Origin: an uncultured Bacteroidales bacterium | GTDB lineage: Bacteria > Bacteroidota > Bacteroidia > Bacteroidales > Bacteroidaceae | Reading direction: 5' to 3' | DNA length: 39,370 bases | NCBI GenBank assembly: GCA_902787575.1 | Contig: CADAGX010000023.1 | Span: forward strand, 1 to 39,370 | Shown: one piece after another, positions 25,301-31,711 of the stretch | Numbering within the stretch: position 1 is the stretch's first letter | Layout: each line of letters opens with the position of its first letter | Translations under genes and position numbers: made by a program | Notes under the pieces: generated by a model | The model's database searches: none | What the model was told of the DNA's origin: nothing | What the model saw: only the letters and a program-made list of their open reading frames with translations

Positions 25301-25713
25301 TGGAGGCCGACATGATAGCCCGTGCCGCACTAGCCACATACCGATTGCGCACGGCCAACGGCCTGCCATTCAGCAGCCTCGAGACGCTGGGCATCATCGT
25401 GCCGTATCGCCACCAGATAGCAGTCGTCAGAAAAAAGATAGCACACTACGGGCTGCCGCTGCTCGACGACATCACCGTGGATACGGTGGAACGTTTCCAG
25501 GGCAGCCAGCGCGACGTCATCATTTACGGCTTCACCATACAGATGCCCCACCAGCTGGATTTTCTCTGCGCACAGACATTCGAGGAAAACGGCGTGCTGA
25601 TAGACCGCCGGCTGAACGTGGCGCTGACGCGCGCACGCGAACAAATGATTCTGGTGGGCAATCCGGAGTTGCTCTCGCTGAATCCCATCTTACGCGACAT
25701 CACGCGGCTTTAG
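22342..25713 (+). CDS. Dna2-like fusion: RecB-family nuclease plus superfamily 1 helicase
   Basis: The 1123-aa protein combines a PD-(D/E)XK nuclease and an SF1 helicase, the architecture of Dna2-type DNA repair enzymes. In the N-terminal half, GLQGRMDLL (D340), LLMEQKSGR (E351, K353) and VQMLLYQ (Q371, Y375) make the D-ExK-QxxxY core of RecB/Cas4/Dna2 nucleases. An upstream LLGNMAGQMLDEIV segment resembles the family's GxxxHxxLE helix, but His is absent. I see no four-cysteine Fe-S set. The helicase half has Walker A GPPGTGKT (708-715), Walker B VIDEAS (D824, E825), MIGDHKQLPAVV, RFSRQGRMHP, VERFQGSQRDV and VALTRAREQM, closest to the Upf1/Dna2 branch. It overlaps fucO by one base. A CACACG-type inverted repeat lies in the linker. 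Confidence 0.9.
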   Translation: MHYDELSAVLTGTTTGIRIRYTELYRILCLVLVEATADSRMDFSGPFARLTYLFSRYSVSEHLRVRLNQCRGRSRALSEQSDDMLQAALPHDVKAVAELLHAVSGERVPWQLEKLLPKTETVPCERHEEHGCRRVCVVSCDADGTSFTAIPEDDMGETVRVSCEANRMGDWSYLCPLLCEGMQLNLVHCTEGEDGVLQPEIIVLEPDYLLDISSVAACFAESGPSPYHYLLRQFRQQPATRAILLGNMAGQMLDEIVNATADTPPDYAQTASRFMRNYAMELATLTDDMRGFHEEAMQQQQNIRALLDTAAREDPNFRPHHALLEPTFFCEMLGLQGRMDLLQDDFRLLMEQKSGRREFRTEAHREPHYVQMLLYQAVLHYSHGLRNDQISSYLLYSRFADGLLKEGPAPLLLGQAMMIRNQVVWLQLRNARGATSYLDHLLPKRINTRAIGGRLWEEFLYPQLLDVLRPIQQADATSHAYFHRMLAFVAREHVLTKTGAPGREASGLAALWGSSMAEKLVAGNIFAGLSVERTWSSTSDSDATDMLRLTRPAVNHDYLPNFRTGDTVILYSYAADSEPDVRRGFASRAHICEITTSHVVLQLRTPQRNQFVFQPRDGELWAVEHDAPESGFTALYRSVFSVLTASCARRQLLLGQRMPNLAGRDENCDVQFSSAPHVAAEKLRVESQKLHALPLEAKAQNEYLLLIGPPGTGKTSLGLMNILRDELSRDTDGVLLLSYTNRAVDEICSKLVDAGLDFLRISSPHTCPDAYRPYLLAEKTAHCTRISEIRQLLQEAKVVVSTTTSMSSQLSYFALRRFSLAVIDEASQILEPHLTGILCARHGETDAIGRFVMIGDHKQLPAVVQQEASESAVSDPLLHEIGLMDCRESLFQRLLRLHATWFPDGDSPFVHRFSRQGRMHPQVADFASSHFYGGKLRPVPLEHQKAPFCLQEPADSDPLMHRLAHQRVVFLPAERPLHTESPKVNEVEADMIARAALATYRLRTANGLPFSSLETLGIIVPYRHQIAVVRKKIAHYGLPLLDDITVDTVERFQGSQRDVIIYGFTIQMPHQLDFLCAQTFEENGVLIDRRLNVALTRAREQMILVGNPELLSLNPILRDITRL
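24367..24397 (+). repeat. CACACGT-type inverted repeat inside the helicase gene
   Basis: CCACACG (24367-24373) and CGTGTGG (24391-24397) form a perfect 7-bp inverted repeat; the left arm continues as CCACACGTCGCAGCC, matching the dispersed intergenic motif. The flanks (GCGACGTGCAG at about 24345, AAAAACTGCACGCG at about 24405) resemble further units. It encodes about residues 676-686, in the linker between the nuclease and helicase domains, and keeps the frame. Confidence 0.5.
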
Positions 25714-25744
25714 CCATCCGACGCGCATTTTTTTCCTCCCAACA

Positions 25745-25777
25745 TGTAATAATCCGACCGTCTGCGGGTCATACAGA
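25745..25777 (+). promoter_or_regulatory. Candidate ECF sigma-dependent promoter, copy 1 (upstream of the sigma gene)
   Basis: TGTAATAAT (25745-25753) and GCGGGTCATACAGA (25764-25777) are matched by a second copy at 26688-26720 with exactly the same spacing (19 bp from the first base of one block to the first base of the other). It lies 18 bp before the sigma-factor ATG. The two-block form differs from the TTTG/TAnnTTTG promoter seen elsewhere, so an autoregulated ECF promoter is the natural reading. Confidence 0.65.
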
Positions 25778-25794
25778 CAGAAACGCGTACGAAG

Positions 25795-26337
25795 ATGACA
25801 GACCGAGAGCTCGTAGAAGAGATACTGACGCACGGACACCGCGAAGCCTTCGGGCAAATCGTGGCGCGCCACACGTCGCTTGTCTTCTCGCGGGCCATCG
25901 GCATACTGCACGACGAAGCCGAGGCGGCCGAAGTGACACAGCAGACCTTTGTACGCGCCTACGAGAATCTCGCCTCGTGGCGGGGCGAAAATCTGGCGCC
26001 GTGGCTTGCCACCATAGCCAGCTACACGGCGCTGAAGAATATCGACCGCCTGCGCCGTCACCGCCACGTGTCGCTCTCCGAAACACCACAGGCCGAACGG
26101 CCCGAAGAACCTTACAGCGACGAGCGCGAGCGGCGGCTGCAACAGATGGAGCAGGCCATCGCCGAACTGCCGGAGGCCGACCGAAAGATTCTGACCCTGC
26201 ACTATTACGAACAACTCAGCACGGCGGAAGTGGCGCGACGCACAGGGCTCTCGCAGGCGAACGTCCTCGTCCGGCTCCACCGCATACGCCAACGACTGAA
26301 AGAAAAGCTCAAAAACCATGAATCAGAACGTGACTAA
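25795..26337 (+). CDS. RNA polymerase sigma-70 factor, ECF subfamily
   Basis: The 180-aa product has the two ECF domains. Sigma region 2 spans about 10-80 (EAFGQIVARHTSLVFSRA, then the core-binding and -10 segment EAAEVTQQTFVRAYENLAS) and sigma region 4 spans about 115-170 (AIAELPEADRKILTLHYYEQ, then the helix-turn-helix LSTAEVARRTGLSQANVLVR). Region 3 is absent, as in all ECF sigmas. It is the first gene of a three-gene cluster with a small two-TM protein (overlapping by 20 bp) and a DUF6249-like protein. A distinct promoter-like element recurs upstream of both transcription units, suggesting autoregulation. The signal sensed is unknown. Confidence 0.95.
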   Translation: MTDRELVEEILTHGHREAFGQIVARHTSLVFSRAIGILHDEAEAAEVTQQTFVRAYENLASWRGENLAPWLATIASYTALKNIDRLRRHRHVSLSETPQAERPEEPYSDERERRLQQMEQAIAELPEADRKILTLHYYEQLSTAEVARRTGLSQANVLVRLHRIRQRLKEKLKNHESERD

Positions 26338-26692
26338 TCAGATGCCATGCCCGGCATCCGAGCCAGACGAACGCGGCATGAGCGACGAGGCGCTCTCCGA
26401 ACTCATCTCCCGCACGCTGGAACGGCAACAGATGCTCGCCGAACTGCAGCAGGTGATAGTGCAGGACGTGGAGAAACGCGTGCGGCGGCAATGGATACGA
26501 CGCGTGGCACGCGTGCTGGCATTCAGCTTCGGCCTACCTGCGGTGCTTCTCGTCGTAGGCCTTGGCCTTTACCATTATGTTTCCCACGTGGGACTGACGA
26601 CGTTCTCAGCCGCCGCACTGCTGTTTGCCACCCTGACCATGCTCTACGCCGCACGCGAGGCACTCCGAAACTTTTCGCCCGACGAAGTGTAA
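26318..26692 (+). CDS. Small two-TM membrane protein, possible anti-sigma factor
   Basis: A 124-aa protein overlapping the sigma gene by 20 bp, so translationally coupled. The N-terminal about 65 residues are hydrophilic and helical (DEALSELISRTLERQQMLAE, LQQVIVQDVEKRVRRQW) and would face the cytoplasm. Two transmembrane segments follow (VLAFSFGLPAVLLVVGLGLY and FSAAALLFATLTMLYAA) and the end is short. Size, topology and position fit an anti-sigma factor that holds the ECF sigma at the membrane, but I see no zinc-binding HxxxCxxC motif, so this is inferred from context. The TAA stop lies inside the second candidate ECF promoter. Confidence 0.85.
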   Translation: MNQNVTNQMPCPASEPDERGMSDEALSELISRTLERQQMLAELQQVIVQDVEKRVRRQWIRRVARVLAFSFGLPAVLLVVGLGLYHYVSHVGLTTFSAAALLFATLTMLYAAREALRNFSPDEV

Positions 26693-26720
26693 TAATACGT
26701 CGCCGAGCGGGTCTTACAGA
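26688..26720 (+). promoter_or_regulatory. Candidate ECF sigma-dependent promoter, copy 2 (upstream of the DUF6249-like gene)
   Basis: TGTAATAAT (26688-26696) and GCGGGTCTTACAGA (26707-26720), the same two blocks and the same spacing as at 25745-25777, followed in both copies by a GA-ACG segment. The first block overlaps the stop codon of the preceding gene. It lies 55 bp before the ATG at 26775. Confidence 0.65.
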
Positions 26721-26774
26721 TGAGAACGTTCCCGAGAAAAGAAATAAAAGTAAAACCAACTAAAGAAAAAGAAA

Positions 26775-27179
26775 ATGGAAGAGGTAGTAGGAGCATTTAT
26801 ACCCATCACAGGTATCATTTTTGTTTTCGGAATTCCCATCATCGCCATCATATTCGCGGCGCTGGGTTACATACGAAAAAAACGACACGACGCAGAAGTA
26901 CGTATCGCACTTATCCAAAACGGTGTCGACGCTGAGACAGCAAAAGTTTTGCTGGCCAATCAGGAAGACAGCAAGAGCAAGAAATTTCAGTCCCTGCGCA
27001 CAGGATGCGCATTTCTGGGCGTAGGACTGGGCGCTGCCACGGTCGCCATAGCAGGAATTCCGCAAGGGAGTATATATTTCTGGCTGGTGATAGCCGCAGG
27101 AGTGGGCGTGGGACTCGTGGCGGCATTCGTCATCGAATACATGCTCACGCGCAAGGAAAAGAAGAACGACGCCCAATAA
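26775..27179 (+). CDS. DUF6249-like membrane protein
   Basis: The 134-aa product has an N-terminal TM segment (ITGIIFVFGIPIIAIIFAAL), then YIRKKRHDAEVRIALIQNG and a cytoplasmic helix, then two more TM segments (CAFLGVGLGAATVAIAG and FWLVIAAGVGVGLVAAFVIEY) and a basic tail. This matches the DUF6249 arrangement (TM, RHxAEhRIALIEKG-type motif, two TMs) often found beside ECF sigma operons in Bacteroidales. Function unknown; probably a target or accessory of the sigma factor. A strong GC-rich hairpin follows 50 bp downstream. Confidence 0.82.
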   Translation: MEEVVGAFIPITGIIFVFGIPIIAIIFAALGYIRKKRHDAEVRIALIQNGVDAETAKVLLANQEDSKSKKFQSLRTGCAFLGVGLGAATVAIAGIPQGSIYFWLVIAAGVGVGLVAAFVIEYMLTRKEKKNDAQ

Positions 27180-27229
27180 TTCCTCCCCAGCCCATGTTGT
27201 TTGTGTAGTCAAAGGCAAGAGGAAAGTGT

Positions 27230-27255
27230 GAGGGAGGCCGCAAGTGGCCTCCCTC
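27230..27255 (+). terminator. Hairpin terminator after the ECF sigma cluster
   Basis: GAGGGAGGCC (27230-27239) pairs perfectly with GGCCTCCCTC (27246-27255) around a 6-nt loop. The trailing sequence is only moderately T-rich (GCTCTGTATCTCCT). Confidence 0.7.
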
Positions 27256-27303
27256 GCTCTGTATCTCCTCTGCAACATAGACTTCTATTTACACGAAACG
27301 TCG

Positions 27304-27483
27304 TTATTTTACCACAAACTTTCGCCCGTCAGACACATAAATGCCATGCCGCAGGCAAGAACGCTCGTTGTCAGAATTCTCGCCTGCTGAAACCTGCTTG
27401 CGGCCCCCAAGGTCATAGACATCCGTGCGTCCTTGCAACGATGTCGCAGGTTCTTCGAGAAAATGCATATAGCAGAAAGTCAT
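27304..27483 (-). pseudogene. Orphan C-terminal sorting-like tail, 59 codons
   Basis: A 59-codon frame starting MTFCYMHFLEEPATSLQGR and containing DVYDLGGRKQVS, then RHGIYVSDGRKFVVK and a stop. The last 40 residues match the tail seen at the ends of secreted Prevotella-type proteins (compare VYDLSGRRV ... GLYIVNGKKVLY in the large GH43 protein here). There is no signal peptide or body for it to sort, so it is best read as the 3' remnant of a deleted secreted-protein gene. The same frame stays open upstream to the TAA of nrdG. A translated small protein cannot be excluded. Confidence 0.6.
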
Positions 27484-27524
27484 GTGCCCGTCGCAGCAAA
27501 GAATTTTTGCATGTGACGGGCACA
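27483..27524 (-). terminator. Hairpin directly downstream of nrdG
   Basis: TGTGCCCGTC (27483-27492) and GACGGGCACA (27515-27524) form a perfect 10-bp stem with a 22-nt loop, starting 10 nt after the nrdG stop. No T-run follows on the minus strand, so it may be a weak or factor-dependent terminator or an mRNA-stabilising hairpin. Confidence 0.5.
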
Positions 27525-27534
27525 GAAGCGATGT

Positions 27535-28005
27535 TTACATTTTCTTCCAGAAGCGGTGGGTAATGTCTTCGAAAGAGCCGTCGGCCGATTTTCGATAGAG
27601 CCGCTGGTTGGTTGTCGGCTTACTGAGCGGACCCAAATGGCGGATGTACGGGCCAAGCTTGATGTAGTCGAAGTCGGTCCGGCACACAGTTTTGCGGATG
27701 CGAATACGTCCGCTGTACCACGCCACCTTATATTTCGGATACGTGGCGTGCATATATCGCGCCAGCTCGTTCACCGCCTCGGGTTCCGAGTCGCCGCCCA
27801 TGAAGGCGATGCACGTGATTTCGCGGCCGTACTTCTTCACAAGGTCGTCCACTGCGGCCGTATCCAAAGGGAGACCCGTGTCGTCCCACAGGTAGCTGCT
27901 GTGACAGCCGGGGCAACGACACGGGCAATTTGAGATATTGACGGCGAGCGTCACTTCGTCGGGCACCTCCTGAAAGACGATGCCCGTGTTCACGTACTTT
28001 AGCAT
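27535..28005 (-). CDS. nrdG: Anaerobic ribonucleoside-triphosphate reductase activating protein
   Basis: NrdG is a radical SAM enzyme that installs the glycyl radical in NrdD under anaerobic conditions. The 156-aa product has the iron-sulfur motif C27-x3-C31-x2-C34 (in NISNCPCRCPGCH), FMGGDSEP and the YSGRIRIRK region. Length matches the family (about 150-160). It is 16 bp downstream of nrdD on the same strand and surely cotranscribed. The ATG at 28005 gives the expected start (MLKYVNTGIVFQEVPDEVTL). Confidence 0.96.
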   Translation of the reverse strand: MLKYVNTGIVFQEVPDEVTLAVNISNCPCRCPGCHSSYLWDDTGLPLDTAAVDDLVKKYGREITCIAFMGGDSEPEAVNELARYMHATYPKYKVAWYSGRIRIRKTVCRTDFDYIKLGPYIRHLGPLSKPTTNQRLYRKSADGSFEDITHRFWKKM

Positions 28006-28021
28006 CAGCAGAAAAATTCCC

Positions 28022-30118
28022 TTACTGTGCCTTGGCGTAGAAACGACGTGCGGCTTCCTCCTGGCGAGGCTTCGAGAAGTTGCTCACGCGCTTCAGATAG
28101 CCGATGATGCGCGTCATATAGTCGATATTCTTCGAGTGGCAGTGCGGGCACTCGTGCAGATATCTCTTATCTATGTGTCCGCAATCGTTGCACACCGTGT
28201 TGGGAATATTAAACGTAAAGTAGTTGCAACCTTCCTGAGCCGCCACTTTGAGCAATTGCAAGTATTGTTGCTTGCTCAAGTGCTCTTCGAGATTCATATG
28301 CAACGCGCTGCCGCCTGTCAGATGCTCGATGTAAGGTGTGCCGTGAAGCTTGAATTTGTCGAGAATGGTGAGTGAATCGTCTTCTACCACGTAGAAATAG
28401 CTGTTGTAGCAGTCGCGGGGCACAAAATATCCATCCTCGCGATCCCACTTGGCGTGCTTCACACCCACATTTTCCGCAGGTATCATCTCGCAATTGAACA
28501 TGACGTCTTTCGTCCGGTACTGCTTGTTGTACTTCTCGATGAGGCCCAGAATTCCCTGAACGAAGTGCATGTAGTCGTCGTTCGGCGTTATCTTTAGTCC
28601 CATAAATTCGGCTGCTTCCACCAGTCCGTTGATGCCGATTGTGAGATACTGCCGCGAGATGTTGATGTAACCGGCGTCGAAAAGTGGCAACATGCCGTGT
28701 GCCTGCAAATCTTTCAAGTTCTCATTGTATGCCAACTGCACTTTGTGACAGAGGTCGATGACGCTGCCAAGATATTCGAGATAGTCGAGTTTGTGATTTA
28801 TGGCGTATTGTACGCAACGATTCAGGTTGATGGTAAGTACGCTCTTGGAGCCCGTGCTGACACCGCCGGCGCCCAGTGTGTAACTAAACCCATTGTCCGT
28901 GATTTCGTTTCTCAGGCGGCAGCACGAACTCAGCGAGTCGGCGTTGTCGCTCATATAGGTGAAGAACGAGTGTCCCTCGGCATACATTTCGGCTGTGAAG
29001 TTTGCCCACTCCTCGTCCTTGCAGTTACCTTCTTTGTCGGTAAGCAGCGCCATTGTTTCTACGGGGAATGTCAGCAAGGCTTTCGTGCGCTCTTTGTTGA
29101 ACCACTTCATGAAGAATTTCTGCAGCCACGAGAGGCCTTCCCAGTCGGGACGCGAGCCGTCGGGGAAATAGAAGTCACCGAAGATGCTTTCGAAGTAATA
29201 GCGGTCGTAGTACGCCACGTTCCAGAAGACAGCCTGATAGTTGCGAGCACCGGTTGGCTGGTTCAGCGTATAGACAATCTGCTCGAAGCAGTCGGTGATA
29301 ACCTTCGCGATAGTACGTTTCTTGAGGCTCAAGTCCACCACTTCGTCGGCCCGTTTGTAGTAGTCTGTGCCGTACTCCTGACCGATGAAATAGTTCATAT
29401 ACATCAGGAACTCGGGTGTGGCACAAGCTCCCGACAGCATACTGGAAACCATAAACACCATGTTTGCGAAGCCGCCGCAGAAGCTTTTCAGATTGGTGGG
29501 CGCAGTGGAGTTGCCGCCAATGGAGGCGGTGCCACCGATTAGCCACGGATACATGGTTATCGAGGCGCAGTAATTTGCCAGGCTCGTCTCGTCGTTCTTA
29601 TATATAAAGTGGTTTGTCAGTTTCTCGATGTACTCGTCGGCCAACTGCTTGCCGTACATCTTCTTTATGCGGTCGGTAAGCAAGCGGCGATTCAGACGAA
29701 TGAAACTCGACTTGGGCAGTTCGCCAATCAGCGTCGCGATGTTTTTGTGCTCCACGTTGGCGTTTGCGTCGTACTTTGAGCCAGTTGCTGCGTTCACCGA
29801 GTCGCAATATTCGGAAAGGAACTGCAGTTTTGCCAGCGTCTCACGATCTTCCGAATGTTGCTGCCTGTAGAGCATGAACGACTTGGCCACCTTATAATGT
29901 CCCTCGCGCATGAGAGCCTCCTCCACTTGGTTCTGGATATCTTCCACCGTAATGTCGTTTTTGATATCCAACCTGCTGATAATGCGCGAAATGGTGCCCA
30001 AATCCGAGGGCTCACCCACACTTTCGAACGCCTTGGTGATGGCGTTCATAATTTTGTCTAGCGAAAAAAAATCTTTTGTACCGTCACGCTTCGTGATGGT
30101 AAAGTTCTTAATCTCCAT
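28022..30118 (-). CDS. nrdD: Anaerobic ribonucleoside-triphosphate reductase (class III)
   Basis: NrdD reduces ribonucleoside triphosphates to deoxy forms in anaerobic cells, using formate and a glycyl radical. The 698-aa product has an N-terminal ATP-cone (FTITKRDGTKDFFSLDKIMNAI), the catalytic barrel (SLANYCASITMYPWLIGGT, YRTKDVMFNCEMIPAENVGVKHAKWDRED in pieces), the zinc site C-x2-C...C-x2-C (CNDCGHIDKRYLHECPHC), and the glycyl-radical motif MTRIIGYL (G673). Length matches the family. The ATG at 30118 was chosen because MEIKNFTITKRDG fits the ATP-cone; the upstream in-frame codon at 30160 is not expected to be used. Regulation is probably through the paired repeats in the leader. Confidence 0.97.
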   Translation of the reverse strand: MEIKNFTITKRDGTKDFFSLDKIMNAITKAFESVGEPSDLGTISRIISRLDIKNDITVEDIQNQVEEALMREGHYKVAKSFMLYRQQHSEDRETLAKLQFLSEYCDSVNAATGSKYDANANVEHKNIATLIGELPKSSFIRLNRRLLTDRIKKMYGKQLADEYIEKLTNHFIYKNDETSLANYCASITMYPWLIGGTASIGGNSTAPTNLKSFCGGFANMVFMVSSMLSGACATPEFLMYMNYFIGQEYGTDYYKRADEVVDLSLKKRTIAKVITDCFEQIVYTLNQPTGARNYQAVFWNVAYYDRYYFESIFGDFYFPDGSRPDWEGLSWLQKFFMKWFNKERTKALLTFPVETMALLTDKEGNCKDEEWANFTAEMYAEGHSFFTYMSDNADSLSSCCRLRNEITDNGFSYTLGAGGVSTGSKSVLTINLNRCVQYAINHKLDYLEYLGSVIDLCHKVQLAYNENLKDLQAHGMLPLFDAGYINISRQYLTIGINGLVEAAEFMGLKITPNDDYMHFVQGILGLIEKYNKQYRTKDVMFNCEMIPAENVGVKHAKWDREDGYFVPRDCYNSYFYVVEDDSLTILDKFKLHGTPYIEHLTGGSALHMNLEEHLSKQQYLQLLKVAAQEGCNYFTFNIPNTVCNDCGHIDKRYLHECPHCHSKNIDYMTRIIGYLKRVSNFSKPRQEEAARRFYAKAQ

Positions 30119-30158
30119 GTGCCTTTTGTTTATGAAGTTATCAATAAGTTGCGCTGTC

Positions 30159-30225
30159 AAAGTTGCCCGTTTTGGAAAACTTTTCCGAATGTCGCATCGA
30201 AAAAGTTATCCGTTTTGGGAAACTC
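30159..30225 (-). promoter_or_regulatory. Paired 24-bp direct repeats with dyad core in the nrdD leader
   Basis: Two segments, 30159-30182 and 30202-30225, agree at 20 of 24 positions and are 43 bp apart, about four helical turns. Each holds a dyad: GTTTTGGAAAAC in one and GTTTTGGGAAAC in the other. They lie between the nrdD -7 element and its ATG, a position suited to a repressor binding two sites or to an RNA element. They do not look like NrdR boxes (ACA-type consensus). Confidence 0.5.
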
Positions 30226-30235
30226 AAATCGCCGA

Positions 30236-30266
30236 CAAAGTTACAAAATATATCGATACGTGCAAC
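30236..30266 (-). promoter_or_regulatory. nrdDG promoter
   Basis: Minus-strand GTTG (30266-30263), 19-bp spacer, TAACTTTG (30243-30236). This places about 110 nt of leader before the nrdD ATG, containing the two direct repeats. Confidence 0.6.
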
Positions 30267-30396
30267 TATATTACAGGAAAATTTTCGAGATTTTTTTCGC
30301 GCCAAGAATTTTCCCTCTGCACGGGGGAGAAAAAGTTGCGGGCGGAAAAATTCGTTCCGCCCGCAGGGGTAAAAATTGCCACGTGTGGCTCTGCTT

Positions 30397-30480
30397 CACG
30401 CGACGCGTCGCATTCGCTCACGCGACGTGTAGATTTTCAAAAACTACACGTAGTTTTCAGCGCCGCCACACGTAGTTATT
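30397..30480 (-). repeat. Diverged copies of the dispersed 22-bp repeat, reverse orientation
   Basis: TTCACGCGACGCGTCGCATT followed 22 bp later by CTCACGCGACGTGTAG is the reverse complement of the unit at 19699-19830 with several changes. Further CTACACGTAG (30444-30453) and CCACACGTAG (30466-30475) motifs follow. The whole 30360-30520 spacer is built from this family. Confidence 0.6.
30440..30457 (-). terminator. Hairpin downstream of the YbjQ-like gene
   Basis: AAAACTAC (30440-30447) and GTAGTTTT (30450-30457) are fully complementary, with further A/T flanks giving TTTTTG on the minus strand. The loop is short, so the stem would open by one or two pairs. It lies about 75 bp after the stop of the YbjQ-like gene and before the nrdD promoter. 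Confidence 0.4.
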
Positions 30481-30529
30481 TACAGCGCTGTGCTTCGCAC
30501 GCCAGAAACGACACGTAAGACGATGATTG

Positions 30530-30847
30530 TCAAATGACAACGGCGGTACCACTGGTGGCCACCATCAGCATGGAGCCCGACTGGCCGACAGTTTCGTAGT
30601 CGATGTCGATGCCTACGATGGCGTTGGCGCCCAAAGCCGACGCGCGCTGTTCCATCTCGCGCAGGGAAGTATCCTTAGCCTCACGCAGCACGTTCTCGTA
30701 ACTCTCGCTGCGGCCGCCGAAAATATCGCGCAGGCTCGCTTTTATGTCCTTGATGAAATTTGCGCCGACAATGGTCTCGCCGGTGACGACGCCTTTGTAT
30801 TCCTGAATGGGACGGCCCTCGATTTGCGGTGTTGTGGTCAGTATCAT
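30530..30847 (-). CDS. YbjQ/UPF0145 family protein
   Basis: A 105-aa cytoplasmic protein matching the YbjQ (DUF74, heavy-metal-binding-like) family: start [19 protein letters not shown], then [38 protein letters not shown], and [18 protein letters not shown] near the end. Members form pentamers; the function is not settled. Length is typical. It has its own consensus promoter and stands alone between nrdD and a secreted flavodoxin. Confidence 0.93.
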   Translation of the reverse strand: MILTTTPQIEGRPIQEYKGVVTGETIVGANFIKDIKASLRDIFGGRSESYENVLREAKDTSLREMEQRASALGANAIVGIDIDYETVGQSGSMLMVATSGTAVVI

Positions 30848-30873
30848 TATTCTCTCGTGTTAGAAGTTCACCA

Positions 30874-30905
30874 CAAAAGTACGCTTTTCGGCCGAGACGT
30901 GCAAA
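30874..30905 (-). promoter_or_regulatory. Promoter of the YbjQ-like gene
   Basis: Minus-strand TTTG (30905-30902), 20-bp spacer, TACTTTTG (30881-30874), about 27 bp before the ATG. Confidence 0.75.
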
Positions 30906-30935
30906 CATTTCGACAGAAAACGCGCCACCGCCGTT

Positions 30936-31529
30936 TCAGCGCCCCAGCGAACGCAGCCAGCGTGTTACCTTCTCGCGCTCGGTGCGCACTTCGTGCCCAT
31001 AGATGCTGAAGCCGTTCAGCACTCGCGCCTTCGGATAGGCTTTTTTCACGTCGGAGACCACGCTGCCAAGTCCGCTACCCTCGTGTGTGGCGAATGGAAT
31101 CAACGTTTTCTGGCCGAGGTTGTTCTGCTTGAAGAACGTGAACATCACTCGCGGGAAGGTGCCCCACCAGATGGGGCCGCCGATGAAAATGGTGTCGTAG
31201 GGCGTCACATCCACACTGCCGCGGTAGGCAGGCAGCTCGCCACGCGTCGCCTCATCCTTTGCCACCTTGATGAGTTCGGCATACGGCATGTCGTAGTTCT
31301 TCTCTGCCACAATCTCGAACTGGTCGGCACCCGTCGCTTCGCAGATGTAATCGGCCACAATTTTGGTATTGCCCACCGCAATGTTTCCCACGGCGTAGTT
31401 CTCGCCGGCGTGCGAGAAGAAGACAACCAACGACTTCACCCGCGGTTTCTGGTTTTTCACCTTCTGTGCGCTGAGTGCCAGCGGCAGCACAATGGCCAGC
31501 GTCAGCACAAAAAACATTTTTCTTTTCAT
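30936..31529 (-). CDS. Secreted flavodoxin-type protein
   Basis: A 197-aa protein with a signal peptide (MKRKMFFVLTLAIVLPLALS, cleavage near LSA-Q) and a flavodoxin_4-type domain: the FMN phosphate loop region VVFFSHAGENYAVGN, then GGPIWWGTFPRVMFTFF and PFATHEGSGLGS. Related proteins are cytoplasmic electron carriers; the signal peptide here predicts a periplasmic role. It is close to the flavodoxin at 33235 (same FxxxGENY, IWWGTFP/NWWGTMP and NEGSG/HEGSG blocks), so they are probably paralogues. Partner oxidoreductases are unknown. Confidence 0.9.
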   Translation of the reverse strand: MKRKMFFVLTLAIVLPLALSAQKVKNQKPRVKSLVVFFSHAGENYAVGNIAVGNTKIVADYICEATGADQFEIVAEKNYDMPYAELIKVAKDEATRGELPAYRGSVDVTPYDTIFIGGPIWWGTFPRVMFTFFKQNNLGQKTLIPFATHEGSGLGSVVSDVKKAYPKARVLNGFSIYGHEVRTEREKVTRWLRSLGR

Positions 31530-31582
31530 CGTCTTATTATTTCAGAGTGTTGCGTCTGTCCGCACCCTCTGTTACTTCGCTG

Positions 31583-31590
31583 CAAAGATA
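31583..31590 (-). promoter_or_regulatory. -7 element of the secreted flavodoxin gene
   Basis: TATCTTTG on the minus strand, about 54 bp before the ATG. No TTTG at the usual distance. Confidence 0.5.
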
Positions 31591-31701
31591 CGCCGATTTC
31601 TCCTATACCTTATTATATATATGTCGGCAATCGTTGCATTTTCTTCCTGAACGAGCCGTCGTTTTACGCACGCCACAGGCAGCAGAACCAGAATAAAGTG
31701 C

Positions 31702-31709
31702 TATCTTTG
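31702..31709 (+). promoter_or_regulatory. -7 element of the decayed flavodoxin gene
   Basis: TATCTTTG, 2 bp before the ATG at 31712, a near-leaderless layout. The element has outlived the gene body. Confidence 0.5.
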
Positions 31710-31711
31710 CG

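Noticed and set aside
25865-25885. CCACACGTCGC inside the sigma-factor gene as another repeat insertion
   Set aside because: It encodes the normal region-2 sequence (ARHTSLVF) with no inverted partner, so chance is the simpler explanation.
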